DNA of 64,000 nucleotides from Petrimonas sp. (GTDB lineage Bacteria; Bacteroidota; Bacteroidia; Bacteroidales; Dysgonomonadaceae): NCBI GenBank assembly GCA_012839475.1, contig DUNG01000007.1, positions 62,001 to 126,000 of the forward strand, read 5' to 3'. Shown piece by piece: positions 38,423 to 48,649 of this stretch (position 1 is its first letter; each line of letters starts with the position of its first letter). The notes under the pieces were generated by a model. It saw only the letters and a program-made list of their open reading frames with translations, ran no database searches and was not told where the DNA came from. The position numbers and the translations under genes were made by a program.

Positions 38423-40351
38423 ATGAGCAATCAAAGAGAACCACTTTTCACCGATTTCTCCCCCCCCACCACCCAAGAGTGGATGGAGGTTGTAACGCGC
38501 GACCTAAAGGGTGCCGACTTCCAGCGGAGGCTGGTGTGGAGAACTGATGAAGGGTTTAACGTGAATCCTTTTTACCGCGCGGAGGATATCGAGGGATTCC
38601 CCGCCACGGGTAATTTGCCGGGGCAGTTTCCTTACGTGCGGAGCACCCGGGTAGACAACGTGTGGTACGTCCGCCAAGAGATCGAGGTGAAGGATTTTAA
38701 GGAAGCGAACAAGAGGGCACATACCCTCCTCGAGCGGGGGATTACCTCCCTTGGCTTCAAGTTGCCGGGTAACGAGTTGTCGGCTGAAAACGTGGGGAGG
38801 CTCCTCGACGGCATAGCCCCCGATAAGGTGGAGCTGAACTTCTGCACCGGTACTGACCGAATCGTGGAGTTGGCAAAACTGGTGGTGGCGCATGTTCAGT
38901 CGCTGGGACTCAACGTGATAGACTGTTTCGGTTCTATTGAGTTCGATCCTTTCGGGAGCATCTTGCAAGAGGGGACCGATGAACCGAAGTGGCTGGATTT
39001 GGCCGTGGAGCTGGCGACGGTTACCGCACCCCTGCCGCGCTACCGGGCAATCGTGGTATCGGGCAACCGGATGAGCAACGCCGGGGCCTATAGCTACCAG
39101 GAGCTCGGGTTTAGCCTCTCGTACGGCAACCAGGTACTGGGTTCGCTTATCGAGCGGGGAGTCGACCCGCAGTTAGCCGCCAAAAAAATTAAGTTCAAGT
39201 TCGGGGTGGGGGCCAACTACTTCATGGAGATCGCGAAATTCCGGGCGGCCCGTTGGCTCTGGGCACTGATCGTGGATGCTTACAAGCCGCATTGTCCACA
39301 CGACTGCGATAACAAGTCGGCGGAGGGGATCTGCCGTTGTGCTGCTAAGATGAACGCCCACGCGATTACTACTACCTTTAACCAGTCGGTTTACGACCCG
39401 TACGTCAACCTGCTGCGCACCCAAACCGAGGCGATGTCTGCCGTAATCGGGTCGGTCGACTCGCTAACCGTCCGCCCGTTCGACGAGGCGTTCGAGACGC
39501 CTACCGACTTCGCGGAGCGGATCGCGGCTAACCAGCAACTGCTGCTGAAGGAGGAGTCCCACTTTGATAAGGTTACCGACCCGTCATCGGGTTCTTACTA
39601 TATAGAAACGCTTACCTCCTCGCTGGCGAAGCAGGCCTGGGCCCTCTTCCTCGAAACGGAAGAGACCGGCTTCTATAACGCGCTTAAAGCGGGAACCGTG
39701 CAGGATGCCATCAACGCGTCTGCCGAGGCTCGCTTCAGGGCAGTGGCCAACCGCAGGGAGATCCTGCTGGGAACCAACCAGTACCCCAACTTCACCGAGA
39801 AGATGGGGGATAAGATAGAGGAGATGAACCCGTGTGGGGACAGTGACACCGATACGACTACCGGTGTTTCCTCTGGCATCTCTGCCGGCATTCCTGCCCC
39901 GCTGAAGCGGTTGAACAGGCGTCGACTGGCAGATGCGTTCAACGAGTTGCGTCTCGCCACGGAACGGAGCGAAAAGCAACCCAAGGTGTTCATGCTCACC
40001 ATCGGCAACCTGGCCATGCGGCTTGCCCGCTCGCAATTCTCGAGTAACTTCTTCGCTTGCGCGGGGTACGAGATTATCGATAACCTCGGCTTCGATAGCG
40101 TGGCCGAAGGGGTAGACGCTGCCCGCGAGCAGGGGGCCGATGTGGTGGTGCTCTGCTCCAGCGACGATGAGTACGTGCAGTTCGCCCCGGAGGCGTACAA
40201 CCTGCTGAAAGGGGGCAAGGAACTCTTCGTGGTGGCGGGTGCACCTGCCTGCATGGAGGAGCTGAAAGAGCAGGGAATCGAGCATTACATCCACGTGCGC
40301 AGCAACGTGCTTGAGACGTTACAAGCGTTTAACGACAAGCTGTTATCGTGA
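38423..40351 (+). CDS. mutA: Methylmalonyl-CoA mutase small subunit
   Basis: MutA-like mutase domain; DPSSGSYYIETLTSSLAKQAW; degenerate C-terminal B12-binding-like domain. Confidence 0.94.
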   Translation: MSNQREPLFTDFSPPTTQEWMEVVTRDLKGADFQRRLVWRTDEGFNVNPFYRAEDIEGFPATGNLPGQFPYVRSTRVDNVWYVRQEIEVKDFKEANKRAHTLLERGITSLGFKLPGNELSAENVGRLLDGIAPDKVELNFCTGTDRIVELAKLVVAHVQSLGLNVIDCFGSIEFDPFGSILQEGTDEPKWLDLAVELATVTAPLPRYRAIVVSGNRMSNAGAYSYQELGFSLSYGNQVLGSLIERGVDPQLAAKKIKFKFGVGANYFMEIAKFRAARWLWALIVDAYKPHCPHDCDNKSAEGICRCAAKMNAHAITTTFNQSVYDPYVNLLRTQTEAMSAVIGSVDSLTVRPFDEAFETPTDFAERIAANQQLLLKEESHFDKVTDPSSGSYYIETLTSSLAKQAWALFLETEETGFYNALKAGTVQDAINASAEARFRAVANRREILLGTNQYPNFTEKMGDKIEEMNPCGDSDTDTTTGVSSGISAGIPAPLKRLNRRRLADAFNELRLATERSEKQPKVFMLTIGNLAMRLARSQFSSNFFACAGYEIIDNLGFDSVAEGVDAAREQGADVVVLCSSDDEYVQFAPEAYNLLKGGKELFVVAGAPACMEELKEQGIEHYIHVRSNVLETLQAFNDKLLS

Positions 40352-40367
40352 GAAACGTGAGTAGAGT

Positions 40368-41309
40368 ATGCCAATGGAAGGAGCAAGCAGTCATAAGGCC
40401 GAGAGGGTAGGGGGACTGAGAAAATGGGTGCTTTTAGCGCACCCGTGGTCTTTCCCCGCATCGGTATCGCCCGCGGTAGTGGCCGGTTCGTACGCGTACT
40501 GCCTCTACTGCACCGGGGGTGTCGATACCCTCAATTGGGTGCACGGCATCCTCGCGGTGATTGGTGTCGTTTTCTTTCACGCGGCCGGGAATATCCTGGG
40601 CGATTACCACGATTTTCTGAACGGCGTTGATGTGAAAGAGAAAAGCGACCGGGTTCGTCCCATTGCCAAGGGGTACTTTACACCCAAATCGGCCCTGCTT
40701 TATGGTTGTTCGATGCTGCTCATCGGTATCCTGTTGGGTCTTTACCTGATGATGCGTACCGGTCTCCCGCTGCTGTTTATCGGCCTCGTCGGCGTCCTTA
40801 GCGCCACCCTCTATTACAAGTTCAAGTACGTGGCGTTGGGCGACCTGATGATCTTCATCTGCTACGGCCTAGCCATTGCGCTGGGTATGGTGTACGTGAT
40901 GACGGGGCAGCTCGTTTGGGCGGTGTTGCCCGTATCGGCCCCGCTGGGGCTGCTTATCGTGGCCATACTGCATGCCAACAATACCAGGGATATAGAGCAA
41001 GACAGGTCGGCAGGTATCCGCACCTTGGCAATGAACCAGGGATTGGAGGGGGCGCAGGTCACCTACCAGGCATTCCTGCTGACGGCATACCTGCTGGTGG
41101 CCCTGCTGGTAATGCTGAAGCTGATGAGCCCTTATACCTTCCTGGTGCTGCTGAGCTTTCCCCTGGCGATGAAGAACATCCGGCAGATGAACCGGGCCAC
41201 GATGGACTACCCGGGGGCTATCCAGACGCTGGACGCCCGCACCTCGCTGCTGGTGATGCTGTTTGGCTTGTTGCAAGTAACGGGCAACGTCATCGCCGCT
41301 TTAATATAA
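40368..41309 (+). CDS. UbiA family prenyltransferase (MenA-like)
   Basis: HAAGNILGDYHDFLNGVD and NNTRDIEQDRSAGIRTLA Asp motifs; polytopic membrane protein. Confidence 0.85.
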   Translation: MPMEGASSHKAERVGGLRKWVLLAHPWSFPASVSPAVVAGSYAYCLYCTGGVDTLNWVHGILAVIGVVFFHAAGNILGDYHDFLNGVDVKEKSDRVRPIAKGYFTPKSALLYGCSMLLIGILLGLYLMMRTGLPLLFIGLVGVLSATLYYKFKYVALGDLMIFICYGLAIALGMVYVMTGQLVWAVLPVSAPLGLLIVAILHANNTRDIEQDRSAGIRTLAMNQGLEGAQVTYQAFLLTAYLLVALLVMLKLMSPYTFLVLLSFPLAMKNIRQMNRATMDYPGAIQTLDARTSLLVMLFGLLQVTGNVIAALI

Positions 41310-41435
41310 GTCGTAGTTTTAGGTTTTAGCGAAACCCATTGTTTCAACGCGAATCATCATATAACGTTCTCGCATCATTTCAACGCAGGCAACTGCTTTA
41401 CCATACATTGATTAACAAGAAAAATAGATTTATAC

Positions 41436-43586
41436 ATGCAACTAGATTTTAAAGGTATTGATATTCAATCCGAAGGTTTCTGCCCGGTCGATGTGAACGA
41501 GTGGGTGGAGAAAAATGAGATCAAGGCCGATTGGGTGACACCAGAGCAGATCCCGGTGAAGCCGGTATACACCAAGGAGGATCTCGAGGGCATGGAACAC
41601 CTCGGTTACGCAGCGGGAATACCGCCCTACCTAAGGGGGCCCTATTCAACGATGTACGTGATGCGTCCCTGGACCATTCGCCAGTACGCTGGCTTCTCCA
41701 CCGCGGAGGAGTCCAACGCGTTCTATCGCCGTAACCTGGCCTCGGGGCAGAAAGGGCTCTCCGTGGCGTTCGACCTCCCCACGCACCGCGGCTACGACGC
41801 CGATAACGAGCGGGTGGTGGGCGACGTGGGGAAAGCGGGCGTTTCCATCTGCTCGGTGGAAGATATGAAGATACTGTTCGATGGCATTCCGCTCGGTAAG
41901 ATGTCGGTATCGATGACCATGAACGGGGCGGTACTGCCGATTCTCGCTTTCTACATCGTGGCCGCGCAGGAGCAGGGGGTCAAGCTGGAGGAGATGGCGG
42001 GAACCATTCAGAACGATATCCTGAAGGAGTTCATGGTGCGCAACACCTACATCTACCCGCCCGAGTTCTCGATGAAGATCATCGCCGATATCTTCGAGTA
42101 CACCTCGAAGTATATGCCCAAGTTCAACTCCATCTCCATCTCCGGCTATCACATGCAGGAGGCTGGTGCCACGGCCGATATCGAGCTGGCTTACACGCTG
42201 GCGGACGGTATCGAGTATCTCCGTGCGGGGATTGACGCCGGTATCCCGGTGGACAAGTTTGCGCCGCGGCTCTCCTTCTTCTGGGCCATCGGCATGGACC
42301 ACTTCATGGAGATTGCCAAGATGCGTGCGGGTCGGCTCCTGTGGGCCAAGATCGTGAAGAGCTTTGGCGCCGAGAACCCGAAGTCGATGGCACTGCGTAC
42401 CCACTCGCAAACTTCGGGATGGTCGCTCACCGAGCAAGACCCGTTCAACAACGTGGGGCGTACCGCCATTGAGGCGTTGGCCGCCGCGCTGGGTCATACC
42501 CAGTCACTGCATACCAACGCGCTCGACGAGGCAATCGCGTTGCCTACCGACTTCTCGGCCCGCATCGCGCGCAACACGCAGATTTACCTGCAAGAGGAGA
42601 CCAAGATCACCCGGCAGGTGGACCCGTGGGCGGGTTCCTACTACGTGGAGTCGCTTACCCAGGAGCTGGTCGACAAGGCGTGGGCGCTTATCCAGGAGAT
42701 CGAGGAGCTGGGTGGCATGGCTAAGGCAATCGAGACCGGCATCCCCAAGATGCGGATTGAGGAGGCGGCTGCCCGTACCCAGGCGCGGATTGATTCCGGC
42801 GTGCAGGCGATTATTGGCGTGAACCGCTACCGCCTCGACTACGAGGATCCGATTGACATCCTGGAGGTGGACAACACCGAGGTGCGCAAGCAGCAGGTGG
42901 CCCGCTTAGAGGAGCTGAAGGCCAACCGCGATAACGAGGCGGTGCAGAAAGCGCTTGACGCCATCACCCGTTGTGTGGGGAGCAAGGAAGGTAACTTGCT
43001 GGAGCTCTCCGTGGAGGCGGCACGTGCCCGGGCCACGTTGGGTGAGATCTCCGACGCGTGCGAGAAGGTAGTAGGACGTTATAATGCAGTAATCAGAACA
43101 ATTTCAGGCGTGTATTCATCCGAATCAAAGGGTGACACGATGCTCGACGAAGCACGTGCACTCACCGACAAGTTTGCCCAAAAAGAGGGGCGCAGGCCCC
43201 GCATCATGGTGGCCAAGATGGGGCAAGATGGCCACGACCGCGGTGCCAAGGTGGTGGCCACGGGGTATGCCGATTGCGGCTTCGACGTGGATATGGGACC
43301 TTTGTTCCAAACCCCGGCGGAATCTGCTCGTCAGGCTGTCGAGAACGACGTGCACGTGCTGGGTGTCTCCTCGCTCGCTGCCGGCCACAAGACGTTGATA
43401 CCGCAGGTGATCGATGAGCTGAAGCGGCTCGGTCGTCCCGATATCGTGGTGATTGCCGGGGGTGTCATCCCCGCGCAAGACTACGACTTCTTGTACAAAG
43501 CAGGTGTCGCGGCCATCTTTGGCCCGGGTAGCTCGGTCACCAAAGCGGCTTGTGACATTATGCACATCCTTTTGGATGAAGAGTAA
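41436..43586 (+). CDS. mutB: Methylmalonyl-CoA mutase large subunit
   Basis: [64 protein letters not shown]12-binding motif. Confidence 0.97.
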   Translation: MQLDFKGIDIQSEGFCPVDVNEWVEKNEIKADWVTPEQIPVKPVYTKEDLEGMEHLGYAAGIPPYLRGPYSTMYVMRPWTIRQYAGFSTAEESNAFYRRNLASGQKGLSVAFDLPTHRGYDADNERVVGDVGKAGVSICSVEDMKILFDGIPLGKMSVSMTMNGAVLPILAFYIVAAQEQGVKLEEMAGTIQNDILKEFMVRNTYIYPPEFSMKIIADIFEYTSKYMPKFNSISISGYHMQEAGATADIELAYTLADGIEYLRAGIDAGIPVDKFAPRLSFFWAIGMDHFMEIAKMRAGRLLWAKIVKSFGAENPKSMALRTHSQTSGWSLTEQDPFNNVGRTAIEALAAALGHTQSLHTNALDEAIALPTDFSARIARNTQIYLQEETKITRQVDPWAGSYYVESLTQELVDKAWALIQEIEELGGMAKAIETGIPKMRIEEAAARTQARIDSGVQAIIGVNRYRLDYEDPIDILEVDNTEVRKQQVARLEELKANRDNEAVQKALDAITRCVGSKEGNLLELSVEAARARATLGEISDACEKVVGRYNAVIRTISGVYSSESKGDTMLDEARALTDKFAQKEGRRPRIMVAKMGQDGHDRGAKVVATGYADCGFDVDMGPLFQTPAESARQAVENDVHVLGVSSLAAGHKTLIPQVIDELKRLGRPDIVVIAGGVIPAQDYDFLYKAGVAAIFGPGSSVTKAACDIMHILLDEE

Positions 43587-43680
43587 TTTGGCTCTCGGAG
43601 TTTCTCAGAGTCTTGCTCCTCTTCATCTACGTGCTTTTGGGTGAAGAGGACCTTGAGGTTAAATGTCGGGATTAAATTGT

Positions 43681-43714
43681 ATCGCGGGTTACGAACTCTT
43701 TCGTAGCCCGCGAT
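43681..43714 (+). terminator. Strong hairpin after mutB (terminator-like, weak U tract)
   Basis: ATCGCGGGTTACGA actctt TCGTAGCCCGCGAT, 14-bp stem with one G-U pair. Confidence 0.6.
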
Positions 43715-43738
43715 GGTTGTTTATGGGAATTGTTTACC

Positions 43739-43771
43739 TTTGCTGAAAAATCAGCAATAATGATATATTTG
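43739..43771 (+). promoter_or_regulatory. Bacteroidota-type promoter with embedded palindrome
   Basis: TTTG (43739-43742), 21 nt, TATATTTG (43764-43771); TTGCTGAaaaaTCAGCAA inverted repeat at 43740-43757. Confidence 0.6.
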
Positions 43772-43837
43772 TGGAACGTAAAACATTCGTAAACGCCTAT
43801 TGATTCGGGTATGTTTTATGAACTATTCCGTTAAGCC

Positions 43838-43894
43838 AAATGAGCATTGGACAAGCTTGCTTGGACAAGGCCATGGCGAGGAATAGTCTAATTT
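43838..43894 (-). repeat. 57-nt dispersed repeat, copy B
   Basis: Reverse complement aaattagactattcctcgccatggccttgtccaagcaagcttgtccaatgctcattt. Confidence 0.85.
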
Positions 43895-43977
43895 TAATGA
43901 AGGTCTATTACGTAAATAACACGTTAGCGGTAATGCCAAGGTAGTGCAGTTTGAGCCGATAGAAATAAGTAGATAAT

Positions 43978-44592
43978 ATGGAAAATTTAGAAAGTATCTC
44001 GAAAAGAAATATAGAAAAGGCATTTGAAATTATTGCCGAGTTGGAAATTCAAAAAACTTGGGAAAATCTAAATTCAACTTGCAATTTGGTCGGTTCTGTA
44101 AAGACAGGACTTTTAATGAACAAGTTAGACATTGATTTTCATACCTACTCGAATGATTTTTCGATTGAAAAAAGTTTCAGTGCAATTGCTCAAATCAGCC
44201 GAAATCCGAAAATAAAAAAAGTCACATACAGAAATCTGTTAGACGCAGATGATATGTGTTTGGAGTGGCGCTTGTGGTATGAGGAAACGCAGGAACGCAT
44301 TTGGACGATTGACATTATACACATTAAGAACGAATCGGCTTATGCTGGCGTAATTGAGCGTGTAACCGAAAAAATAAAATCAGTTTTGACCGAAAAGCAA
44401 AGACAAATAATTTTGAAAATAAAATGGGAAAGCGAGCAGAGGAGTGAGAAATATTCAGGAATAGACATTTATCAGGCTGTAATTGACGAGGGAATTGCAA
44501 ATTTTGAAGACTTTAAAACTTGGAATAAGAACAAAAAAAACATTGCAATTTCGATGTGGGAACCGAGTGTGGAAATGGGAAAAAGAGATTGA
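43978..44592 (+). CDS. Nucleotidyltransferase-fold protein of unknown function
   Basis: GSVKTGLLMNKLDIDFHTYS resembles the GS...DxD NTase signature. Confidence 0.5.
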   Translation: MENLESISKRNIEKAFEIIAELEIQKTWENLNSTCNLVGSVKTGLLMNKLDIDFHTYSNDFSIEKSFSAIAQISRNPKIKKVTYRNLLDADDMCLEWRLWYEETQERIWTIDIIHIKNESAYAGVIERVTEKIKSVLTEKQRQIILKIKWESEQRSEKYSGIDIYQAVIDEGIANFEDFKTWNKNKKNIAISMWEPSVEMGKRD

Positions 44593-44602
44593 CATAAATG
44601 CA

Positions 44603-44728
44603 CAACCGCTAACATCGTGTTTAAGTAATGGCGGGGGTTGTAGCGTATTCAAGCGTTCTACCTCGCATCAAGTTCATCGTATCTTGACAGGAAAGTGCCC
44701 CGTATTCCGCAACTCAATCCTTGCTAAA
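44603..44728 (+). repeat. attC-like imperfect inverted-repeat region (site 2)
   Basis: aaccgctaacatcgtgtttaagtaatggcgggggttg ... gccccgtattccgcaactcaatcc. Confidence 0.35.
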
Positions 44729-44730
44729 AT

Positions 44731-44840
44731 TTGAAAAGTGTAGTTTTTGTCACTAAATCTCTATTGAAATATGTAGTTTTGTCTTGTAAATTAATTTGAA
44801 AAGTGTATATTTGCAAATGGATTTTATATTGAAAAGTGTA
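44731..44840 (+). promoter_or_regulatory. Four phased direct repeats TTGAAAAGTGTA upstream of the AAA/DUF4143 gene
   Basis: Copies at 44731, 44764 (2 mismatches), 44796, 44829; spacing 33/32/33 nt; TATATTTG at 44806-44813 with TTG at 44784-44786. Confidence 0.8.
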
Positions 44841-46198
44841 TGTTATATAGAAAAATAGGTGGTTACATTGATGAGCACTTGAGGTCGAATTCCGATAAGA
44901 TCCTGCTTATAGAGGGTGCTCGTCAAGTTGGAAAGTCTTTTATCATACGTGAGATGGGTAAAAGAATTTATAAGAATTTCGTAGAAATCAATTTTGCTGA
45001 AGACAAAGAGGGCTCAAAGATATTTGAGAATATACATAAGGTAGAGGACTTCTACCTTGCTCTTGGTATGGTGGCGGGTCAGAGTCTTAATACTTATGAG
45101 GATACTCTTGTGTTTATAGATGAGATACAAGAATATCCTCAATTTCTGACCATGCTCAAGTTCCTGCGTCAAGAGAGGAAGTATCGGTTTATTGCATCAG
45201 GGAGTTTGCTGGGTATAACCTTGAAATTCACGACATCTATTCCGGTTGGAAGCGTGATTTTCAGGAGTATGTATCAATTGGATTTTGAGGAATTTCTCAT
45301 AGCTAATGGATTTAGTTTAGATGTTATTGGAGCATTGAAGAATAAGTATGAAAGAAAAGAAAGCCTGTTGCAGGAACAACATAATCATTTAATTGATTTA
45401 TTTCGCAAGTATCTTCTTGTGGGTGGGATGCCAGATGCTGTTAAAACTTACATTTCTACGCGTAACATAGCTAAAGTGCGAGAAATTCAGAATTCGATAA
45501 GGAGACTTTACGTGGCGGATGCCACAAGATATGAAACAAATAGTCAAAAGAAGCTGCATATAGGTCGTATATATGAAATGATCCCTTCACAGATGGAGAA
45601 CAAGAAAAAGAGAATAGTGGCAAAGGAAATAAGAGGAAAGGAAGGGGACAGATTTAGTTACTATACAGAAGAATTTGAATACTTGATTTCATCCGGTATT
45701 ACTCACGCGGCTCGCGCTGTATCAAATCCTAAATATCCGCTTGCAGAAAGTCAGAGTAAAAATCTTATCAAGCTATATTTTAACGATGTGGGGTTACTCA
45801 CGGCGGCTTTATATCAAAATAACATACACCCTGTATTCAATAATGAAAAGAGCATTAACCTTGGCTCGGTATACGAAAATGTTGTTGCACAGGAACTCTC
45901 TGCGCACGATCATAAACTATTCTATTATGATAACAGGGCAAAAGGAGAGGTCGATTTTCTGATAAATGACCAAGCTACCGCAAGTATACTTCCCATAGAG
46001 GTGAAGTCGGGTAAAGATTACACAAGGCATAGCGCATTAAACAATCTGCTAAATGTCCCGGATTATCACATCAAGTCCGGTATAGTTCTCTCCAATAAAC
46101 GCGAAGTCAAAACCCTAAATAGCATTACCTATATGCCGGTTTATTATGCAATGTTTTTAGGTTCAATGCCGGTGAAAGAAGATGACCTCATCTTTTAA
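44840..46198 (+). CDS. AAA ATPase with C-terminal DUF4143
   Basis: LIEGARQVGKSFIIREMG Walker A, LVFIDEIQEYPQFLTMLKFL, IEVKSGKDYTRHSALNNLL. Confidence 0.88.
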   Translation: MLYRKIGGYIDEHLRSNSDKILLIEGARQVGKSFIIREMGKRIYKNFVEINFAEDKEGSKIFENIHKVEDFYLALGMVAGQSLNTYEDTLVFIDEIQEYPQFLTMLKFLRQERKYRFIASGSLLGITLKFTTSIPVGSVIFRSMYQLDFEEFLIANGFSLDVIGALKNKYERKESLLQEQHNHLIDLFRKYLLVGGMPDAVKTYISTRNIAKVREIQNSIRRLYVADATRYETNSQKKLHIGRIYEMIPSQMENKKKRIVAKEIRGKEGDRFSYYTEEFEYLISSGITHAARAVSNPKYPLAESQSKNLIKLYFNDVGLLTAALYQNNIHPVFNNEKSINLGSVYENVVAQELSAHDHKLFYYDNRAKGEVDFLINDQATASILPIEVKSGKDYTRHSALNNLLNVPDYHIKSGIVLSNKREVKTLNSITYMPVYYAMFLGSMPVKEDDLIF

Positions 46199-46278
46199 AG
46201 TGTAAATTTAATAGAAAGAAATCTTATAGAAAAACAGGGAAATGGACCTGGAACATATTATTCACTAAAATAAATTAC

Positions 46279-46345
46279 GCCCTGTAACAAAGCCTATATG
46301 TAATGCTCCCTTCGGTCGCACTACATATAGCCCAAACGTTCAGGC
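46279..46345 (+). repeat. attC-like imperfect palindrome (site 3)
   Basis: GCCCTGTAACAAAGCCTATATGTAATGC tcccttcggtc GCACTACATATAGCCCAAACGTTCAGGC. Confidence 0.6.
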
Positions 46346-46365
46346 AAGCATAAAGACGACCCGCA

Positions 46366-47097
46366 ATGACTCCACGACTAATAACAATATTAACATTTGT
46401 CATAGGACTTGGACTTTTTTCCTATTCGCTGACCTTGCCGTATTACAAAGACCAAAAAGCCGCAGACGACTTGCTAAACCGTTCGTATGACATAGACAAG
46501 CAAGAATACTATAAACAAGAAGCGGAACTTAGAACAAGCAAGACAAGATTTATGGACTTAGGTACAGGAATTGCAATTGCTTCCGGAACAATTTTGCTTT
46601 TTCTCTTGCTGACAAATACGAGAACTTTTGCCGACTTCCAAAACTTGAAAACGCTGAATAAACTGACAACTTTTGTAAGTGCAAATCTTGTTTGGTTATT
46701 GCTTATACCGGGGACATTTTGGTATTACACATTTCGTGGCGGACGAGGCGACTATCCACCATTTGCAGATAGCATTGGAATACCTATATTCACATCAATT
46801 CCCCTTTTTTTATTTTCACTTATCCCATTGAACATTTTTATTCTTTTGACAACGCTCAAAACCAACTTGCCGACAAAACTATTCGTGAAAGCAGACACTT
46901 ACAACAGACCTGCAATTTTATGGGAAGTGTTTTTCGGTTTTTGGCTTTTAATAAATCTTTTGTGCTTCGTTGGCTTTGTGGTAGACGGAGACCACATATC
47001 AATTTTAGTAAACTTGTTTTTTACATTTGTATTATTGACATTACGTGCTGGACAAATCAGTAAATACAAACAGACAACTAAAAATGCCTGCCTGTAA
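46366..47097 (+). CDS. Multi-pass membrane protein of unknown function
   Basis: 243 aa with about 5 hydrophobic segments; stop codon lies inside the CTGTAAC box of site 4. Confidence 0.65.
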   Translation: MTPRLITILTFVIGLGLFSYSLTLPYYKDQKAADDLLNRSYDIDKQEYYKQEAELRTSKTRFMDLGTGIAIASGTILLFLLLTNTRTFADFQNLKTLNKLTTFVSANLVWLLLIPGTFWYYTFRGGRGDYPPFADSIGIPIFTSIPLFLFSLIPLNIFILLTTLKTNLPTKLFVKADTYNRPAILWEVFFGFWLLINLLCFVGFVVDGDHISILVNLFFTFVLLTLRAGQISKYKQTTKNACL

Positions 47098-47223
47098 CAT
47101 CGTATTGGCAATTGGCGGGCTGAACGGCTTCGTATCAACGGAAGTTCAAATTCCAACTTCTATTCTTCGATTAAAGTTCAGTGCTAATAATTCCGCCTTT
47201 CGCCAATCCGCAGCCCGTTAGCA
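47091..47223 (+). repeat. attC-like imperfect palindrome (site 4)
   Basis: CTGTAACATCGTATTGGCaATTGGCGGgCTGAAC ... GTTCAGtgctaataattCCGCCtttcGCCAATccgcagcccGTTAGC. Confidence 0.55.
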
Positions 47224-47387
47224 GAAACTATAATAAACGAAAATGAAAATATCAAACAAAGTGAAACTATTTTTATGAAACGTTTTCCGTCTGAAAAAGT
47301 GTACCATTAGCTTCGAAAATGACAAGGTAGGTTTATCCTGATTAGACGCGGTCGGGTAGTTCATCTGTTTTGCTTGAGACTCCTGCC

Positions 47388-48554
47388 TCAAGAGAATTGA
47401 GCCAAGGAGAGTTCGTTCCAGGGAATAACCTCTCCATGTGAAGTGGATAAAGCGCGGTCTCCGCTGTAGATGATACAACAATCTTCCGGTTTGGTTTCTG
47501 AAAGTTTAGCCCATACCTTGATGCCCTTGAAATGGTCGGAAGAAAAGGTGGCACCCGACTTTATCTCGTAAGCTTTCTGTTTGCCTTTCACAGAGACCAG
47601 AAGGTCAACCTCATTGCCGGTGCTGTCTCGCCAAAAGGTGAGGCGGGGTATTTGCCCGTCGTGCAAAGCGGCTTTAACAAATTCGTTGATCACCAAATTC
47701 TCAAAAAGTCCTCCACGTAAATAGTGGGTAGATAGCTGCGAGGCGTTTTCGATTTCTAACAACGAGCAGGCCAACCCCGTGTCGTAAAAATAGAGCTTGG
47801 GAGATTTCACGAGCCTCTTCGCGTAATTGTTGTGATCTGGTACCAACAGGTAAACGATGTAGCTAGCTTCTAAAACCGACAACCATGATTGGACGGTAGA
47901 TACGGCTATTCCCATCTCGTTGGCCAACGATGAGAGATTAAGCAGCTGCCCGATGCGTCCGGCACACAGCTTAATAAAACGGATAAACTTGCTCAGGTTA
48001 TCAATGTTTTTCAACAGCCTCAAATCCCTCTCAATATAGGTTTGAATATAGTTCGGGTAGAAATCGGAGGGATGAATCCTTTTGTCGTAAATCCTGGGGT
48101 ATCCACCATTAAAAATCTCCTCGTTGCTCGTTTCCGGAGCCAAGTCTGCCAGTTTTAACTCGTTGTGTGAAAAAGGCAATAACTTTAGGATAGCCGTTCT
48201 TCCCGCGAGCGATTGACTGATGGGTGGCATCAACAAAAAGTCTTGCGATCCGGCCAGGTAATACATCCCTTCCCGGTTTTCGTTGTCAACGTGCGTCTGC
48301 AAATAGGAAAAGAGATCGGGTACACGTTGTACTTCATCAATAATGGTTTTATCGGGATAGGTTTTAAGAAAACCCCGCGGGTCGTTAATGGCCAGTAAGC
48401 GACTGTCGGGATCCTCCATTGAAACATAGTTGTAGTCGGGTAATGCCGATTTAAGCAAGGTGGACTTGCCGGATTGTCTTGGACCGGTAAGCGTTACAAT
48501 TGGAAATTTGCTCCCCATAGCGAGCAGTTTCCCCGTTATAGTACGATCTATCAT
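47388..48554 (-). CDS. AAA ATPase with DUF4143 (second, divergent copy)
   Basis: VTLTGPRQSGKSTLLKSALP, TIIDEVQRVPDLFSYLQTHVD, YEIKSGATF. Confidence 0.88.
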   Translation of the reverse strand: MIDRTITGKLLAMGSKFPIVTLTGPRQSGKSTLLKSALPDYNYVSMEDPDSRLLAINDPRGFLKTYPDKTIIDEVQRVPDLFSYLQTHVDNENREGMYYLAGSQDFLLMPPISQSLAGRTAILKLLPFSHNELKLADLAPETSNEEIFNGGYPRIYDKRIHPSDFYPNYIQTYIERDLRLLKNIDNLSKFIRFIKLCAGRIGQLLNLSSLANEMGIAVSTVQSWLSVLEASYIVYLLVPDHNNYAKRLVKSPKLYFYDTGLACSLLEIENASQLSTHYLRGGLFENLVINEFVKAALHDGQIPRLTFWRDSTGNEVDLLVSVKGKQKAYEIKSGATFSSDHFKGIKVWAKLSETKPEDCCIIYSGDRALSTSHGEVIPWNELSLAQFS

Positions 48555-48564
48555 GCCCTTTTTC

Positions 48565-48597
48565 TTGCAAATTTACTTTCCAATCGTAAATTTGCAA
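48565..48597 (-). promoter_or_regulatory. 12-bp perfect inverted repeat overlying both promoter boxes of the DUF4143 gene
   Basis: Plus strand TTGCAAATTTAC tttccaatc GTAAATTTGCAA; minus strand TTTG-N19-TAAATTTG lies inside the arms. Confidence 0.75.
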
Positions 48598-48649
48598 AGT
48601 TTTTGGCCGGTTGTTTTGCTTTTTAACCCGTTATGGGAGGATACTCTTT

